From an uncultured bacterium (lineage in GTDB: Bacteria; Cyanobacteriota; Vampirovibrionia; Gastranaerophilales; JAILCC01): DNA of 64,000 nucleotides. Position 1 is the first letter of the stretch. Each line of letters opens with the position of its first letter. Position numbers and translations under genes: made by a program. Below, piece by piece: positions 36,142 through 44,871 of the stretch. The notes beneath the pieces were generated by a model. The model saw nothing but the letters and a program-made list of their open reading frames with translations, was not told where the DNA came from and searched no databases. The stretch covers positions 1 to 64,000 of the forward strand of contig CASDUJ010000028.1 of the NCBI GenBank assembly GCA_949283935.1, given 5' to 3'.

Positions 36142-37187
36142 TACATCTTCTCTTTTAAATTATTTTGTTTTGCTAGTTTGTACAAAAAAGTGTCTTGTTC
36201 TTCATTTAAAGTATTTATAGGAAGAAAAAATTGTTTGTATTTTTTTATTGCATATCTGTCTGTCATTCCTGCAATATAATCGGCGGCTATCTGTTTTAGT
36301 AAGTTTTCATTATCATAGTAATATTTGCTTTTTAGTTTTTCGAAATAAACTTCAAAAAGTTCTTTTACTATTTTTTTTGCTTTAAGTTCTTCTTTTTTTG
36401 AGTTATAAACATTTTCAAATAACCAATTTCTTAAAATATTCATTTTTTCGTTACATTCATTTGACATTAATATTTTATCTTTTTCGTAACTGTTTTCCAC
36501 TATGTCAAAAACCATTTTCGTGATGCTTTGGCTTTTTTGTAATCCAAAATATTTTGTACATATTTGCGGCAAATCTGTAATTTCTATCATTTCTGCTCTT
36601 ATAGCATCATCTATATCGTGATTTAAATAAGCTATCCTGTCAGAAATTTTTACTACCTGACCTTCTAAAGTATATGGAGTTGTTTGCCCTGTGTGGTTTT
36701 TAATTCCATCTAATGTTTCTTGGGTGAGATTTAAGTCTTCTATTAAAGTAACAACTCTTATGCTTTGTTCATTATGGTGAAAACCATTTTGCAAAAGTTC
36801 ATTTAAAACTTCTTCGCCTGTGTGCCCAAATGGTGTATGACCTAAATCGTGCCCCAATGCTATTGCTTCTATCAAATCTTCATTGAGTCTTAATGCTCGA
36901 CCTATAGTTCTAGCTATTTGTGCAACTTCCAAAGTATGCGTAAGTCTGGTTCGGTAGTGGTCTCCTATAGGTGAAATAAATACTTGTGTTTTATGTTTTA
37001 ATCTCCTAAATGCTTTTGAGTGCAAAATTTTATCTCTATCGCGTTGAAATACTGTGCGTAATTCACACTCCTTTTCTTCTTTCAATCTGCCACGCGAATT
37101 TTTACTTGTACAAGCATATCGGCTTAAGTATTTCGTTTCTATATCTTCATTTTGTTGCTTTAAATCGTTTATAAAAAAGGTTCTCAC
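36141..37187 (-). CDS. dgt: Deoxyguanosinetriphosphate triphosphohydrolase-like HD protein
   Basis: Hydrolyses dGTP or other dNTPs to nucleoside and triphosphate. About 348 residues with the HD-domain set: 'SPIGDHYRTRLTHTLEVAQIAR' (read in parts), 'AIALGHDLGHTPFGHTGEEVL' (the metal-binding His-Asp) and a later Asp in 'YLNHDIDDAI'. The frame 'LSRYACTSKNSRGR' before the HD region is typical of the family. No ATG exists at the N-terminus. I favour GTG at 37187 with GGGA upstream; TTG at 37199 is the alternative. The stop codon overlaps the dnaG start, so dNTP control and primase are translationally coupled. Confidence 0.9.
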   Translation of the reverse strand: MRTFFINDLKQQNEDIETKYLSRYACTSKNSRGRLKEEKECELRTVFQRDRDKILHSKAFRRLKHKTQVFISPIGDHYRTRLTHTLEVAQIARTIGRALRLNEDLIEAIALGHDLGHTPFGHTGEEVLNELLQNGFHHNEQSIRVVTLIEDLNLTQETLDGIKNHTGQTTPYTLEGQVVKISDRIAYLNHDIDDAIRAEMIEITDLPQICTKYFGLQKSQSITKMVFDIVENSYEKDKILMSNECNEKMNILRNWLFENVYNSKKEELKAKKIVKELFEVYFEKLKSKYYYDNENLLKQIAADYIAGMTDRYAIKKYKQFFLPINTLNEEQDTFLYKLAKQNNLKEKM

Positions 37188-37313
37188 TAAATTTCCCAAA
37201 ACAAATTTTATAATCTACCTACATTTTATTTTTTATTTGTATATGTTTTCACAAATAATCCTTACCACGTAAAGATTTTTTTAAACCTTTTTTTTTAAAA
37301 TTTTTTAAAAAAA

Positions 37314-38261
37314 TTATTTCAAAAATAAATTTTCCAGAACTGAATCAGTGTTAACATAGCTTTCTAATTGCTTTTTGGCTTTTTCTAATTTGTTAAGAAA
37401 TGTTACAATACCTCTGTAGTGTCTGCTATTTTTTAAGTCGTTTGGAAGGTTTTTCCAATAAAAATTTTCTAGTTCTTCTAATATCTTTACCAATGGCATG
37501 TCAAATTCTTGTGATATTTTTTTTATGTGCTCAACTATTAGCAAAGATGTTAAGTCATCTTTTGGGGGATAATTTTTTGTGATTTTTTCAATAATTGAAA
37601 AATTGTTGGGTAAATTAGGATAAGATGGAATATTTACACACTGACAACGAGAAACTATTGTTTGTAACATATCTTCTTTCGAATTTGCAAGAAAAAAGAA
37701 TGTGATTCTATCAAAAGGTTCTTCTATTGTTTTTAAAAGAGTGTTCGCGGTATCTGATGAAAAAATGTTTATTTTAAGAGATTTCGGTGCCCAAATTCTG
37801 TTTTCTTCTGGAGTATTAACTTGAATTGGTGGAGAAATATTAAATTTTTTCAGTTCTTCATATTCACTAGTCGCTTCTTTTCCTTCAATTGCATCCAAAA
37901 TAATTAAAACTCTATGATATGTTGATGTCTTTGACAATTCTTCTTTGATAAAACGTGCTTGTGCTATGGTTATGTTTTCTTTTGACTGACCTTTGTCGTT
38001 TACGTGAGTAAAATCAATTGGAGAAAAAGTCATTACTGCAGGATGTGAATTAGTCCTAATCCATTTGCAATTAAGACATTCGCAGTTTTCACTCTTGTTT
38101 CCCGTGCAATTTAGTATCCTTGCAATATTTAAAGCAAAAGCGTATTTAGCTATGTTATTATTTCCAGTCAAAAGATATGAGTGAAAAAGTTTCGATTTTG
38201 TAATTGCATTTTCAAAAAAATTAGTAGTAAATTCAAAATTTTTACTTAAAATTGTATCCAT
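37314..38261 (-). CDS. holB: DNA polymerase III delta-prime subunit
   Basis: Clamp-loader subunit. 315 residues: 'AITKSKLFHSYLLTGNNNIAKYAFALNIA' region (read in parts) where the P-loop is degenerate, as expected for delta-prime; zinc cysteines in 'CTGNKSENCECLNCKW'; 'LLKTIEEP' and the SRC motif in 'TIVSRCQCV' near 213. The ATG overlaps the holA stop by one base. A 113-bp AT-rich gap with A and T runs separates it from dgt. Confidence 0.92.
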   Translation of the reverse strand: MDTILSKNFEFTTNFFENAITKSKLFHSYLLTGNNNIAKYAFALNIARILNCTGNKSENCECLNCKWIRTNSHPAVMTFSPIDFTHVNDKGQSKENITIAQARFIKEELSKTSTYHRVLIILDAIEGKEATSEYEELKKFNISPPIQVNTPEENRIWAPKSLKINIFSSDTANTLLKTIEEPFDRITFFFLANSKEDMLQTIVSRCQCVNIPSYPNLPNNFSIIEKITKNYPPKDDLTSLLIVEHIKKISQEFDMPLVKILEELENFYWKNLPNDLKNSRHYRGIVTFLNKLEKAKKQLESYVNTDSVLENLFLK

Positions 38262-39241
38262 TACATCACCATAACCATTTCTAAGGCTAATTCAGATTTT
38301 ATTACTCCTGATTTTATGGAAAATTCAGCTTCATTTAAATTTTTTCTCATATTTAATAGCTTTTCTGCTTCTATGTTTCTTAATTTTAGCAATTCATTTT
38401 GCACAAAAAATGGGTGTGCTCCAATATTTTTGGCTATTTCTGCGGCATTTGAGTATTCTGCTTCTAACTTTATTCGCAGCCATCTTTTTGTTATTGTCTG
38501 AAATAAAGCTATTATTTTTTGTGGTGCTTCTTTTTGCATAAGCTTATTTAATTCTTTATAGGTAGATAGTTTATCCCCTTTCAACCATAAGTCTAGAACT
38601 TTAAATGCATCTTCATTGTTTTGTGATAGTTTTTCTATGTCTGTTTTTTTGATTTTTTTTTCCGGAATAATATTTGTTTTAAGCTTTTCTAGCTCATTAT
38701 CCAGTGTTCTTAAATCTGAACCGGCAAAAGCTTGAAGCAAAGCTGCATTTTCGTAACTTAGTATTAAATCTTTGGCTTTTGCTGTTTTCAAAATCCAGTC
38801 AATTACTTTATTTGTTTCGTAAAATTTGAAGTTGTAAAATTCTCTTATTTGGCCTCGTTCTTTTATTGTTTTTACAAGTTTTTTTGAGTTATCTATTTTC
38901 CTTTCTGTATCTTTGGGAAAAATACAAATAAATACTAAATATATATTATTTTCTAGTGTTTCAATATTTTTAATTAGTCTGGTTAATGCTTTTTCTTCTT
39001 CTGTTTTACCTCTTGTAAATAGAGAAGTTGAGTGAATTTCAATTAAAATATTCCCAAACATTATAGAAGGTGTTTCAATTAGTTCAACAATATCCTTTAT
39101 TTCTAGTTGTTTTGGAGTTTTTTCAAATAAAATTTTTCTGTTTAAATCTGCAAAATTCTTGTCAAGAACTGAGTTTCTTAATTTTTTCAGTTCTTTGTTT
39201 ATAGAATATTCATCATTGCCGCAATATAGGTTTACGGGCAT
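38261..39241 (-). CDS. holA: DNA polymerase III delta subunit
   Basis: Clamp-opening subunit of the clamp loader. 326 residues with the family start 'VNLYCGNDEYSINKELKKLR', the middle 'VIDWILKTAKAKDLILSYENA' (read in parts) and the C-terminal helical region 'IIALFQTITKRWLRIKLEAEY' (read in parts). There is no ATPase motif, as expected. AAGGA precedes ATG. It is coupled to holB (TAATG) and lies 9 bases after the ROK kinase gene. Confidence 0.92.
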   Translation of the reverse strand: MPVNLYCGNDEYSINKELKKLRNSVLDKNFADLNRKILFEKTPKQLEIKDIVELIETPSIMFGNILIEIHSTSLFTRGKTEEEKALTRLIKNIETLENNIYLVFICIFPKDTERKIDNSKKLVKTIKERGQIREFYNFKFYETNKVIDWILKTAKAKDLILSYENAALLQAFAGSDLRTLDNELEKLKTNIIPEKKIKKTDIEKLSQNNEDAFKVLDLWLKGDKLSTYKELNKLMQKEAPQKIIALFQTITKRWLRIKLEAEYSNAAEIAKNIGAHPFFVQNELLKLRNIEAEKLLNMRKNLNEAEFSIKSGVIKSELALEMVMVM

Positions 39242-39250
39242 AATTAATCC

Positions 39251-40210
39251 TTACTTTTGGTTAACAAGTATGCTTGCTCCAACTACTCCAGCACTTTCGC
39301 CTAATTGAGCAGGAACAACTTCTACTGCATTTGCAGATGTTGAAATACAGCGTTTTTTGATAGCTTCCCTAATTGGATTCAATATTAAATCTCCAGCTTG
39401 CCCTACGCCACCTCCAACAATTATTTTTTCAGGATTTAGCAAGTTTACCACACTTACTAAAGCTATTCCTAAGTATTCTCCAACTATTGTAAATATTCTT
39501 TTGGCAACAGCATCTCCTTGTTTAGCTGCTTCAAATACCATATATGGTGTAATTTCGTTGCCTGCAGCAATTTCCTTAAATTTTGTAGATTTTCCACCTG
39601 ATATGTATTCTTTCGCCATTTTGACAACTGATGGACCTGATGCATATGCTTCCAAGCAACCGGTAGAACCACATCCGCAAATTAAGCCATTGTCTTTTTC
39701 TACTATTACGTGCCCTATTTCACCTGCGGTCATACTGGCTCCTCTTATCAATTGACCATTTAAAACTATCCCTGAACCAACACCAGTTCCTACTGTTAAG
39801 CATATAAGATTTTGACATCCTTTCCCTGCACCAAAATTTAATTCTCCTAATGTTGCTACTCTTACGTCATTGTCGAGCTTTACAGGAATATTAAATTCTT
39901 TATTTACAATTTTAGCTAATGGTACTTCAACCCAACCTGGGATATTGGGCAAAAGTCTTACAATTCCATTGACTGAATCAATTTGCCCCGGAAGTCCAAA
40001 GCCTATTCCTCCAATGTTACTTATATCATTGTTTGATTCTTTCAATGAATCTTTTATTGTTGTAATTATATTATTGATTGTGTATTCATAACCCATTTCT
40101 GCTCGGGTAGGGACACTATTTGAATAAGCAATTGCTCCTTTATCATCAATTAAAGCAATTTTGATATTAGTTCCACCTATATCAACTCCAATGTTGTACT
40201 TTTTACCCAT
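39251..40210 (-). CDS. glk: ROK-family glucokinase
   Basis: 319 residues. ATP-binding 'GVDIGGTNIKIALID' near 8, sugar-binding 'KLDNDVRVATLGE' near 112 with the catalytic Asp, 'TVGTGVGSGIV' near 141, and the ROK zinc motif 'CGCGSTGCLEAYAS' near 178. It phosphorylates glucose or a related hexose; glucose is most likely given the class and the glycogen-synthase-like gene in the window. ROK repressors have an N-terminal helix-turn-helix that is missing here. AAAGGA precedes ATG. It heads the unit glk-holA-holB. Confidence 0.88.
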   Translation of the reverse strand: MGKKYNIGVDIGGTNIKIALIDDKGAIAYSNSVPTRAEMGYEYTINNIITTIKDSLKESNNDISNIGGIGFGLPGQIDSVNGIVRLLPNIPGWVEVPLAKIVNKEFNIPVKLDNDVRVATLGELNFGAGKGCQNLICLTVGTGVGSGIVLNGQLIRGASMTAGEIGHVIVEKDNGLICGCGSTGCLEAYASGPSVVKMAKEYISGGKSTKFKEIAAGNEITPYMVFEAAKQGDAVAKRIFTIVGEYLGIALVSVVNLLNPEKIIVGGGVGQAGDLILNPIREAIKKRCISTSANAVEVVPAQLGESAGVVGASILVNQK

Positions 40211-40351
40211 ATCAATTCCTTTGTATTCTATAAACTAAAAAAATTTTAGCATAAAGATATTTTTAATGAAATTTTAAACTCTTTAGCAATTTAAAAAAAA
40301 ATATGTTTTTATTAAAATATAAAGACTAAGGGTAAAAAGGAAGGAAAGATC

Positions 40352-40597
40352 ATGATTGTAAATGTTATTATGCGTACTGTAAAGCCTGTTGTTAGCGCAA
40401 TTAGCAAGACAGCTCCTTGTGTTTCAAGTGCTCGTAAAAATAGATATGCTGCAATTTTGCTGAAGCGTGGAATTAACCAAGGAAAACCAATCTCAGAAAT
40501 TGCAAGAAAGTTTAAAGGTGAAGAAGATTATTTGTTTGAAAAAGCATGTGAAATGTATTTTGAACCCAGTGTTTTTGCTAAACATTTGAAAAAATAA
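40352..40597 (+). CDS. Small hypothetical protein
   Basis: 81 residues, basic at the N-terminus ('MIVNVIMRTVKPVVSAISK') and helical at the C-terminus ('ISEIARKFKGEEDYLFEKACEMYFEP'). No family is recognised. A good AAGGAAGGAAAG Shine-Dalgarno and a terminator 26 bases after the stop mark it as an independent small gene. Confidence 0.75.
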   Translation: MIVNVIMRTVKPVVSAISKTAPCVSSARKNRYAAILLKRGINQGKPISEIARKFKGEEDYLFEKACEMYFEPSVFAKHLKK

Positions 40598-40622
40598 CTA
40601 GCCTATTTGTGATATATAGTGT

Positions 40623-40655
40623 AAAGGCAGGTGTATTATCCTGTCTTTTGTTTTG
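40623..40655 (+). terminator. Intrinsic terminator after the 81-residue gene
   Basis: AAAGGCAGG and CCTGTCTTT form a nine-pair stem (one G-T pair) around an 8-base loop, followed by TTGTTTTG. Confidence 0.85.
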
Positions 40656-40749
40656 TGATTTTGACAAAAGTTTTTAGATTTTAAAAATGATTTTTTATTG
40701 TTATTTTAGTATTTTGTTTTCGGTATCTATTAATTCCATATTTTGTTCA

Positions 40750-40758
40750 TGGTAAAAT
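40750..40758 (+). promoter_or_regulatory. Extended -10 of lysS
   Basis: TGGTAAAAT (TGn plus TAAAAT) lies 33 bases before the GTG start at 40792, so transcription would begin around 40765. This makes a start at the upstream TTG 40762 impossible. Confidence 0.6.
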
Positions 40759-40791
40759 TTTTTGTGTAAAAGAAATATAAGCGAGGCAAAA

Positions 40792-42282
40792 GTGGAACAA
40801 GAAACTATAAACAAAGCTGAATCTGTAAGAGAGGCGCGTATTCAAAAATTAACTGAATTAGTTGAAATGGGTATAAACCCCTATCCGTATACATTTGATA
40901 AAACTGCTGGGGCACAAGAATTACAAGAGAAATATAAAGAGTTAGAAGCAGGAGGAGAAACTGAAGATATTTATTCTGTTGCAGGTAGAATTATGGGAAT
41001 GCGTAATTCTGGCATGTTTATAGATTTAATGGATTCTACAGGAAAAATTCAAATATTTTCTCACAAAGAAAATTTATCTGAAGAAAAAATGAAATTGCTA
41101 AAACTTTTGGATGTAGGTGATATGATTGGGGTTACAGGTACAATTAGAAGAACTCCTCGAGGAGAGCTTACAATCAAATCTAAAGATATAAAAATTTTGG
41201 CAAAATCACTTCAGCAATTACCTGAAAAATTTCATGGTCTAACTGATAAAGAAACTCGCTATCGCCAAAGATATTTAGATATGATTATGAACAAAGATGT
41301 TCGAGATACATTTGTGAAACGTTCCAAGATTATCAGAGAAATCAGGGAATATTTAACAAATTTAGGTTTTCTTGAAGTTGAAACTCCTATGTTACAAACA
41401 ATAGCAGGAGGCGCAAGCGCAAGACCTTTTGTTACTCACCACAATGCCCTTGATATGGATATGTATTTACGAATAGCTCCTGAACTTTATTTGAAACGTT
41501 TAATTGTGGGTGGGGCAAGTGAAAGAGTTTTTGAGATTAATAGAAGTTTTAGAAATGAAGGAATTGATTTGAAGCATAATCCTGAATTTACTATGCTTGA
41601 ACTTTACCAAGCTTATGTTGATTATAATGATATGATGGTTTTATTGGAAAATATGGTAAGTACTGTAGCTCAAAAAGTTTTGGGTACTATGAAAATTAAT
41701 TACCAAGGCAATGAAATAGATTTAACTCCTCCTTGGGATAGAATGACTATGTTGGGAGCAATAAAACAATATGCAGGAATAGATTTTTCAGACAAAATTA
41801 CTGTAGAAGAAGCAAAATTAGAAGCAAAAAAAATAGGAATAGATGCAGATGATTGCGAAAATTGGGGAAAAGTGCTGGACAGAATTTTTGAAGAAAAAGT
41901 TGAACCTCATTTAATTCAGCCTGTACATATTATTGATTATCCAAAAGATATATCGCCTTTAGCAAAACCTCATAGAGACAATTCTAGATTAACTGAAAGA
42001 TTTGAATCTCGAGTAAATGGTTGGGAAATTGCTAATGCTTTTTCAGAACTTTCTGATCCCATTGATCAACGTCATCGTTTTGAATTACAAATGCAAGCTA
42101 AAGCTCAAGGTGATGAAGAAGCTCAAGAAATAGATGAAGATTATATTAATGCCCTAGAATATGGTATGCCCCCTACAGGAGGTTTAGGTTTGGGTATTGA
42201 TAGATTAGTGATGCTTTTAACTGACAGTGCTTCAATTAGAGATGTTATAGCATTTCCTACAATGAGAAATATAAAAAAATAG
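40792..42282 (+). CDS. lysS: Lysyl-tRNA synthetase, class II
   Basis: 496 residues. An N-terminal OB-fold anticodon-binding domain ('SVAGRIMGMRNSGMFIDLMD', read in parts) is followed by the class II core: motif 2 'FRNEGIDLKHNPEFTMLELYQAY' (read in parts) near 255 and motif 3 'GGLGLGIDRLVMLLT' near 470. The start is GTG at 40792 with GAGG 5 bases upstream. leuC follows 13 bases after its stop. Confidence 0.96.
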   Translation: MEQETINKAESVREARIQKLTELVEMGINPYPYTFDKTAGAQELQEKYKELEAGGETEDIYSVAGRIMGMRNSGMFIDLMDSTGKIQIFSHKENLSEEKMKLLKLLDVGDMIGVTGTIRRTPRGELTIKSKDIKILAKSLQQLPEKFHGLTDKETRYRQRYLDMIMNKDVRDTFVKRSKIIREIREYLTNLGFLEVETPMLQTIAGGASARPFVTHHNALDMDMYLRIAPELYLKRLIVGGASERVFEINRSFRNEGIDLKHNPEFTMLELYQAYVDYNDMMVLLENMVSTVAQKVLGTMKINYQGNEIDLTPPWDRMTMLGAIKQYAGIDFSDKITVEEAKLEAKKIGIDADDCENWGKVLDRIFEEKVEPHLIQPVHIIDYPKDISPLAKPHRDNSRLTERFESRVNGWEIANAFSELSDPIDQRHRFELQMQAKAQGDEEAQEIDEDYINALEYGMPPTGGLGLGIDRLVMLLTDSASIRDVIAFPTMRNIKK

Positions 42283-42295
42283 GAGTTGATTGAAT

Positions 42296-43555
42296 ATGCC
42301 AATGAATATAACCGAAAAAATTTTTGCCGAGCATGCAGGATTATCTGAAGTAAAAGCAGGTGATTTAATTTCTGCAAAAGTTGATATAACTCTTGCAAAT
42401 GATATAACCGGACCTGTAGCAATAAAAGAATTTAAAAAAATAGGAGTAGACAAAGTTTTCGACAAATCTAGAGTAGTATTTGTTCCGGATCATTTTGTTC
42501 CTAATAAAGATATAAAGTCAGCGGAACAAGCCAAAATGATAAGAGATTTTGCAAAAGAACAAGAGCTGGAGCATTATTTTGACGTTGGAAGAATGGGAAT
42601 AGAACATACTCTTCTTCCTGATAAAGGAATAGTTGGTGCAGGCGATTTAGTTATAGGAGCAGACAGTCATACTTGTACATATGGAGCTTTAGGAGCTTTT
42701 TCTACAGGAGTTGGCTCAACAGATTTGGCTTGTGCTATGGCTTCTGGTGAAACTTGGTTTAAGGTCCCTGAGGCTATAAAAGTTGAATTTAATGGCAAAT
42801 TGAATAAATGGGTAGGGGGAAAAGATTTAATATTACATTTGATAGGTGATATAGGTGTTGATGGTGCTCTTTACAAAACACTTGAAATTACAGGAACGGC
42901 TATTTCTGAAATGGAAATGGATGGTCGTTTTACTATTTGTAATATGGCAATTGAAGCTGGTGCAAAAAACGGAATAATACCTCCTGATCAAATAACAGAA
43001 AATTATTTAAAAGGAAGGACTATTAGACCATACAAATTTTATTCAAGTGATCCTGATGCAAATTACACAAAAGTCATAAAATATGATGTTGCCAATATTG
43101 AGCCTACGGTTGCATTCCCGCATTTGCCTGAAAATACAAGACCTATTTCTCAAGTAGGAAATGTAAAAATTAATCAAGCTGTAATAGGAAGCTGTACTAA
43201 TGGAAGACTTTCTGATTTGAAAATTGCCGCAGAAATTCTAAAAGGAAGAAAAGTTCACAAAGACGTCAGATTGATAGTTTTCCCTGGAACTCAAGATATT
43301 TACCTTAAAGCAATAGAATTGGGTTATGTTCAAACTATTATAGAAGCACAAGGAGCAGTTTCTACTCCTACTTGCGGACCTTGTTTAGGAGGACATGCTG
43401 GGATATTGGCTGCAGGTGAACGAGCTATTTCTACAACAAACAGAAATTTTGTTGGCAGAATGGGGCATGTAGACAGCGAGGTATATCTATCAAATCCTGC
43501 TGTGGCAGCCGCTAGTGCGATTTTGGGTCGAATAGCTTCACCTGATGAACTTTAA
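42296..43555 (+). CDS. leuC: 3-isopropylmalate dehydratase large subunit (LeuC/HACN type)
   Basis: 419 residues, the short archaeal-type LeuC length. Fe-S ligands lie in '[13 protein letters not shown]' near 299 and in '[13 protein letters not shown]' near 358. '[33 protein letters not shown]' (read in parts) and '[18 protein letters not shown]' near the C-terminus are typical. I use ATG 42296 with AGGAG 10 bases before it. The small subunit leuD is not adjacent, and homoaconitase activity cannot be excluded. It is probably co-transcribed with lysS. Confidence 0.88.
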   Translation: MPMNITEKIFAEHAGLSEVKAGDLISAKVDITLANDITGPVAIKEFKKIGVDKVFDKSRVVFVPDHFVPNKDIKSAEQAKMIRDFAKEQELEHYFDVGRMGIEHTLLPDKGIVGAGDLVIGADSHTCTYGALGAFSTGVGSTDLACAMASGETWFKVPEAIKVEFNGKLNKWVGGKDLILHLIGDIGVDGALYKTLEITGTAISEMEMDGRFTICNMAIEAGAKNGIIPPDQITENYLKGRTIRPYKFYSSDPDANYTKVIKYDVANIEPTVAFPHLPENTRPISQVGNVKINQAVIGSCTNGRLSDLKIAAEILKGRKVHKDVRLIVFPGTQDIYLKAIELGYVQTIIEAQGAVSTPTCGPCLGGHAGILAAGERAISTTNRNFVGRMGHVDSEVYLSNPAVAAASAILGRIASPDEL

Positions 43556-43579
43556 CTAAATGAAATAGAATTTTTAGGT

Positions 43580-44023
43580 ATGATTAAAGATAATTTAAAG
43601 AATGCTCATAAATACTATAAGCTTTCTCCACGAATAGAGGCGGCTTTGAAATATTTGGAGGCTAATAATTTAAAAGAATTCCCTCCTGATAAATATGAAA
43701 TAGATGGCGAAAATATTTTTATGAATGTGCAAGAATATGAGACGAAGGTTTCAAATAACATTGAATCTCATCAAAAGTACATTGATATACAATATATGGT
43801 AACCGGAGAGGAAAATATGGGAGTTACTTCTTTAGATAATTTAGAAGTTACCCAAAAATATAATGAGGAAAATGATTTGATTTTCTACAAAGGCACAGCT
43901 CCTTTATTGTTAGTTAAAGAGGGTGAATTTGTAATTTTTTATCCTGAAGATGCTCATTTACCTTGCCAAATAGTAGAAGAATCTGCAAAAGTAAAAAAAG
44001 TTATTGTGAAGGTAAAGAAGTAA
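43580..44023 (+). CDS. YhcH/YjgK/YiaL family protein
   Basis: 147 residues with the family's cupin-like core: 'IFMNVQEYETK' near 49, 'ESHQKYIDIQYMVTGEENMG' near 62, 'YPEDAHLPCQI' near 120 and the Lys-rich C-terminal strand 'VKKVIVKVKK'. Relatives act in sugar metabolism (sialic acid or galactose-related) but the reaction is often unknown. It lies 24 bases behind leuC. The upstream TAGAAT and weak AGGT give no clear Shine-Dalgarno. Confidence 0.85.
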   Translation: MIKDNLKNAHKYYKLSPRIEAALKYLEANNLKEFPPDKYEIDGENIFMNVQEYETKVSNNIESHQKYIDIQYMVTGEENMGVTSLDNLEVTQKYNEENDLIFYKGTAPLLLVKEGEFVIFYPEDAHLPCQIVEESAKVKKVIVKVKK

Positions 44024-44091
44024 TTTTTGTAAGCAATTTGTTTAAAGAAAAATACTTTATTATTGTAAGAAGGTAGTAAGGTATTAAATTC

Positions 44092-44808
44092 ATGGATTTA
44101 TCAGCAGTCTTGGCTTACAAAAGTTTGTTTTTTGCTACTCGAGCAAAAGGAACAGCTAATCAACTTGAAGAAGGCCAAAAGTATACAGCTTTAGCTAATG
44201 GAACAAGATGTGCCATAACAACATCTCAGGCTTTAGTACCTTTGTTTGCTGTTTCTGAATGTTTAGCTCGTACTTCTACTAATCCTACAATAGCAAATGC
44301 TGCACAAAAAATATCATCCGGAGGTTTGAAAGAAATTGCTATGGCTATAAGTGGCGAGTCTACTCAAAAGGCACTAACTGGAATGACCGGAATTGTAAAA
44401 TTCCTTTCAAAACTTGGAATAGTTGGTAATATTTCTTATGCTGTAGCTAAATGTCTTGACGCAGATGATATTGATAAATCTGAAGTATTTATGCAAGCTG
44501 CAGGTAATTGTGCAGGCATGTATTTATTTGAAAATTTATATTCCAAAGCTGTAAAGTCTATAAAACCAAATGAAATTTCTGATACTACTTCAAAACTTTC
44601 AAAGGTATTTAAAAATAAAATTCCTATATTGAAATCTATTAATCCGGGTTCTGTTTTATTAGGAATAGGCTTTGTCGCAGCTTCTTTGTTTGGATGTAAA
44701 ATAGGTGAACTTTTTGGACAAAGTATTTTTGATAATTCTAAAGCTGCAGAAGTAAAAAAAATGAAATTAGCCAAACTTAATGCTTTAAATGTTAAGCAGG
44801 TTAATTAA
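44092..44808 (+). CDS. Hypothetical protein with hydrophobic segments
   Basis: 238 residues. Composition is Ala/Ser/Lys-rich with hydrophobic stretches near 40-55, 105-120 and 185-205 ('PGSVLLGIGFVAASLFG'). This may be a membrane-associated protein. No family is recognised. GTAGTAAGG before ATG serves as Shine-Dalgarno. It resembles in general make-up the membrane-associated hypothetical proteins of the window edges. Confidence 0.7.
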   Translation: MDLSAVLAYKSLFFATRAKGTANQLEEGQKYTALANGTRCAITTSQALVPLFAVSECLARTSTNPTIANAAQKISSGGLKEIAMAISGESTQKALTGMTGIVKFLSKLGIVGNISYAVAKCLDADDIDKSEVFMQAAGNCAGMYLFENLYSKAVKSIKPNEISDTTSKLSKVFKNKIPILKSINPGSVLLGIGFVAASLFGCKIGELFGQSIFDNSKAAEVKKMKLAKLNALNVKQVN

Positions 44809-44831
44809 AATTAGTCAAACTCTTTTGGTTT

Positions 44832-44840
44832 TGATACAAT
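44832..44840 (+). promoter_or_regulatory. Extended -10 of the TPR gene
   Basis: TGATACAAT (TGn plus TACAAT) lies 31 bases before the ATG at 44872, with AAGAGAGAA as Shine-Dalgarno between. Confidence 0.55.
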
Positions 44841-44871
44841 ATGTTTAAGGTTATTTGATTTAAGAGAGAAC

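Noticed and set aside
37260-37320. Long A/T runs after holB as a replication origin or special element
   Set aside because: Only low-complexity sequence is visible, without DnaA-box-like repeats. dnaA, dnaN or gidA-type neighbours are absent.
40762-40791. lysS start at TTG 40762
   Set aside because: It lies at the expected transcription start of the TGGTAAAAT promoter. GTG 40792 has GAGG at the right distance.
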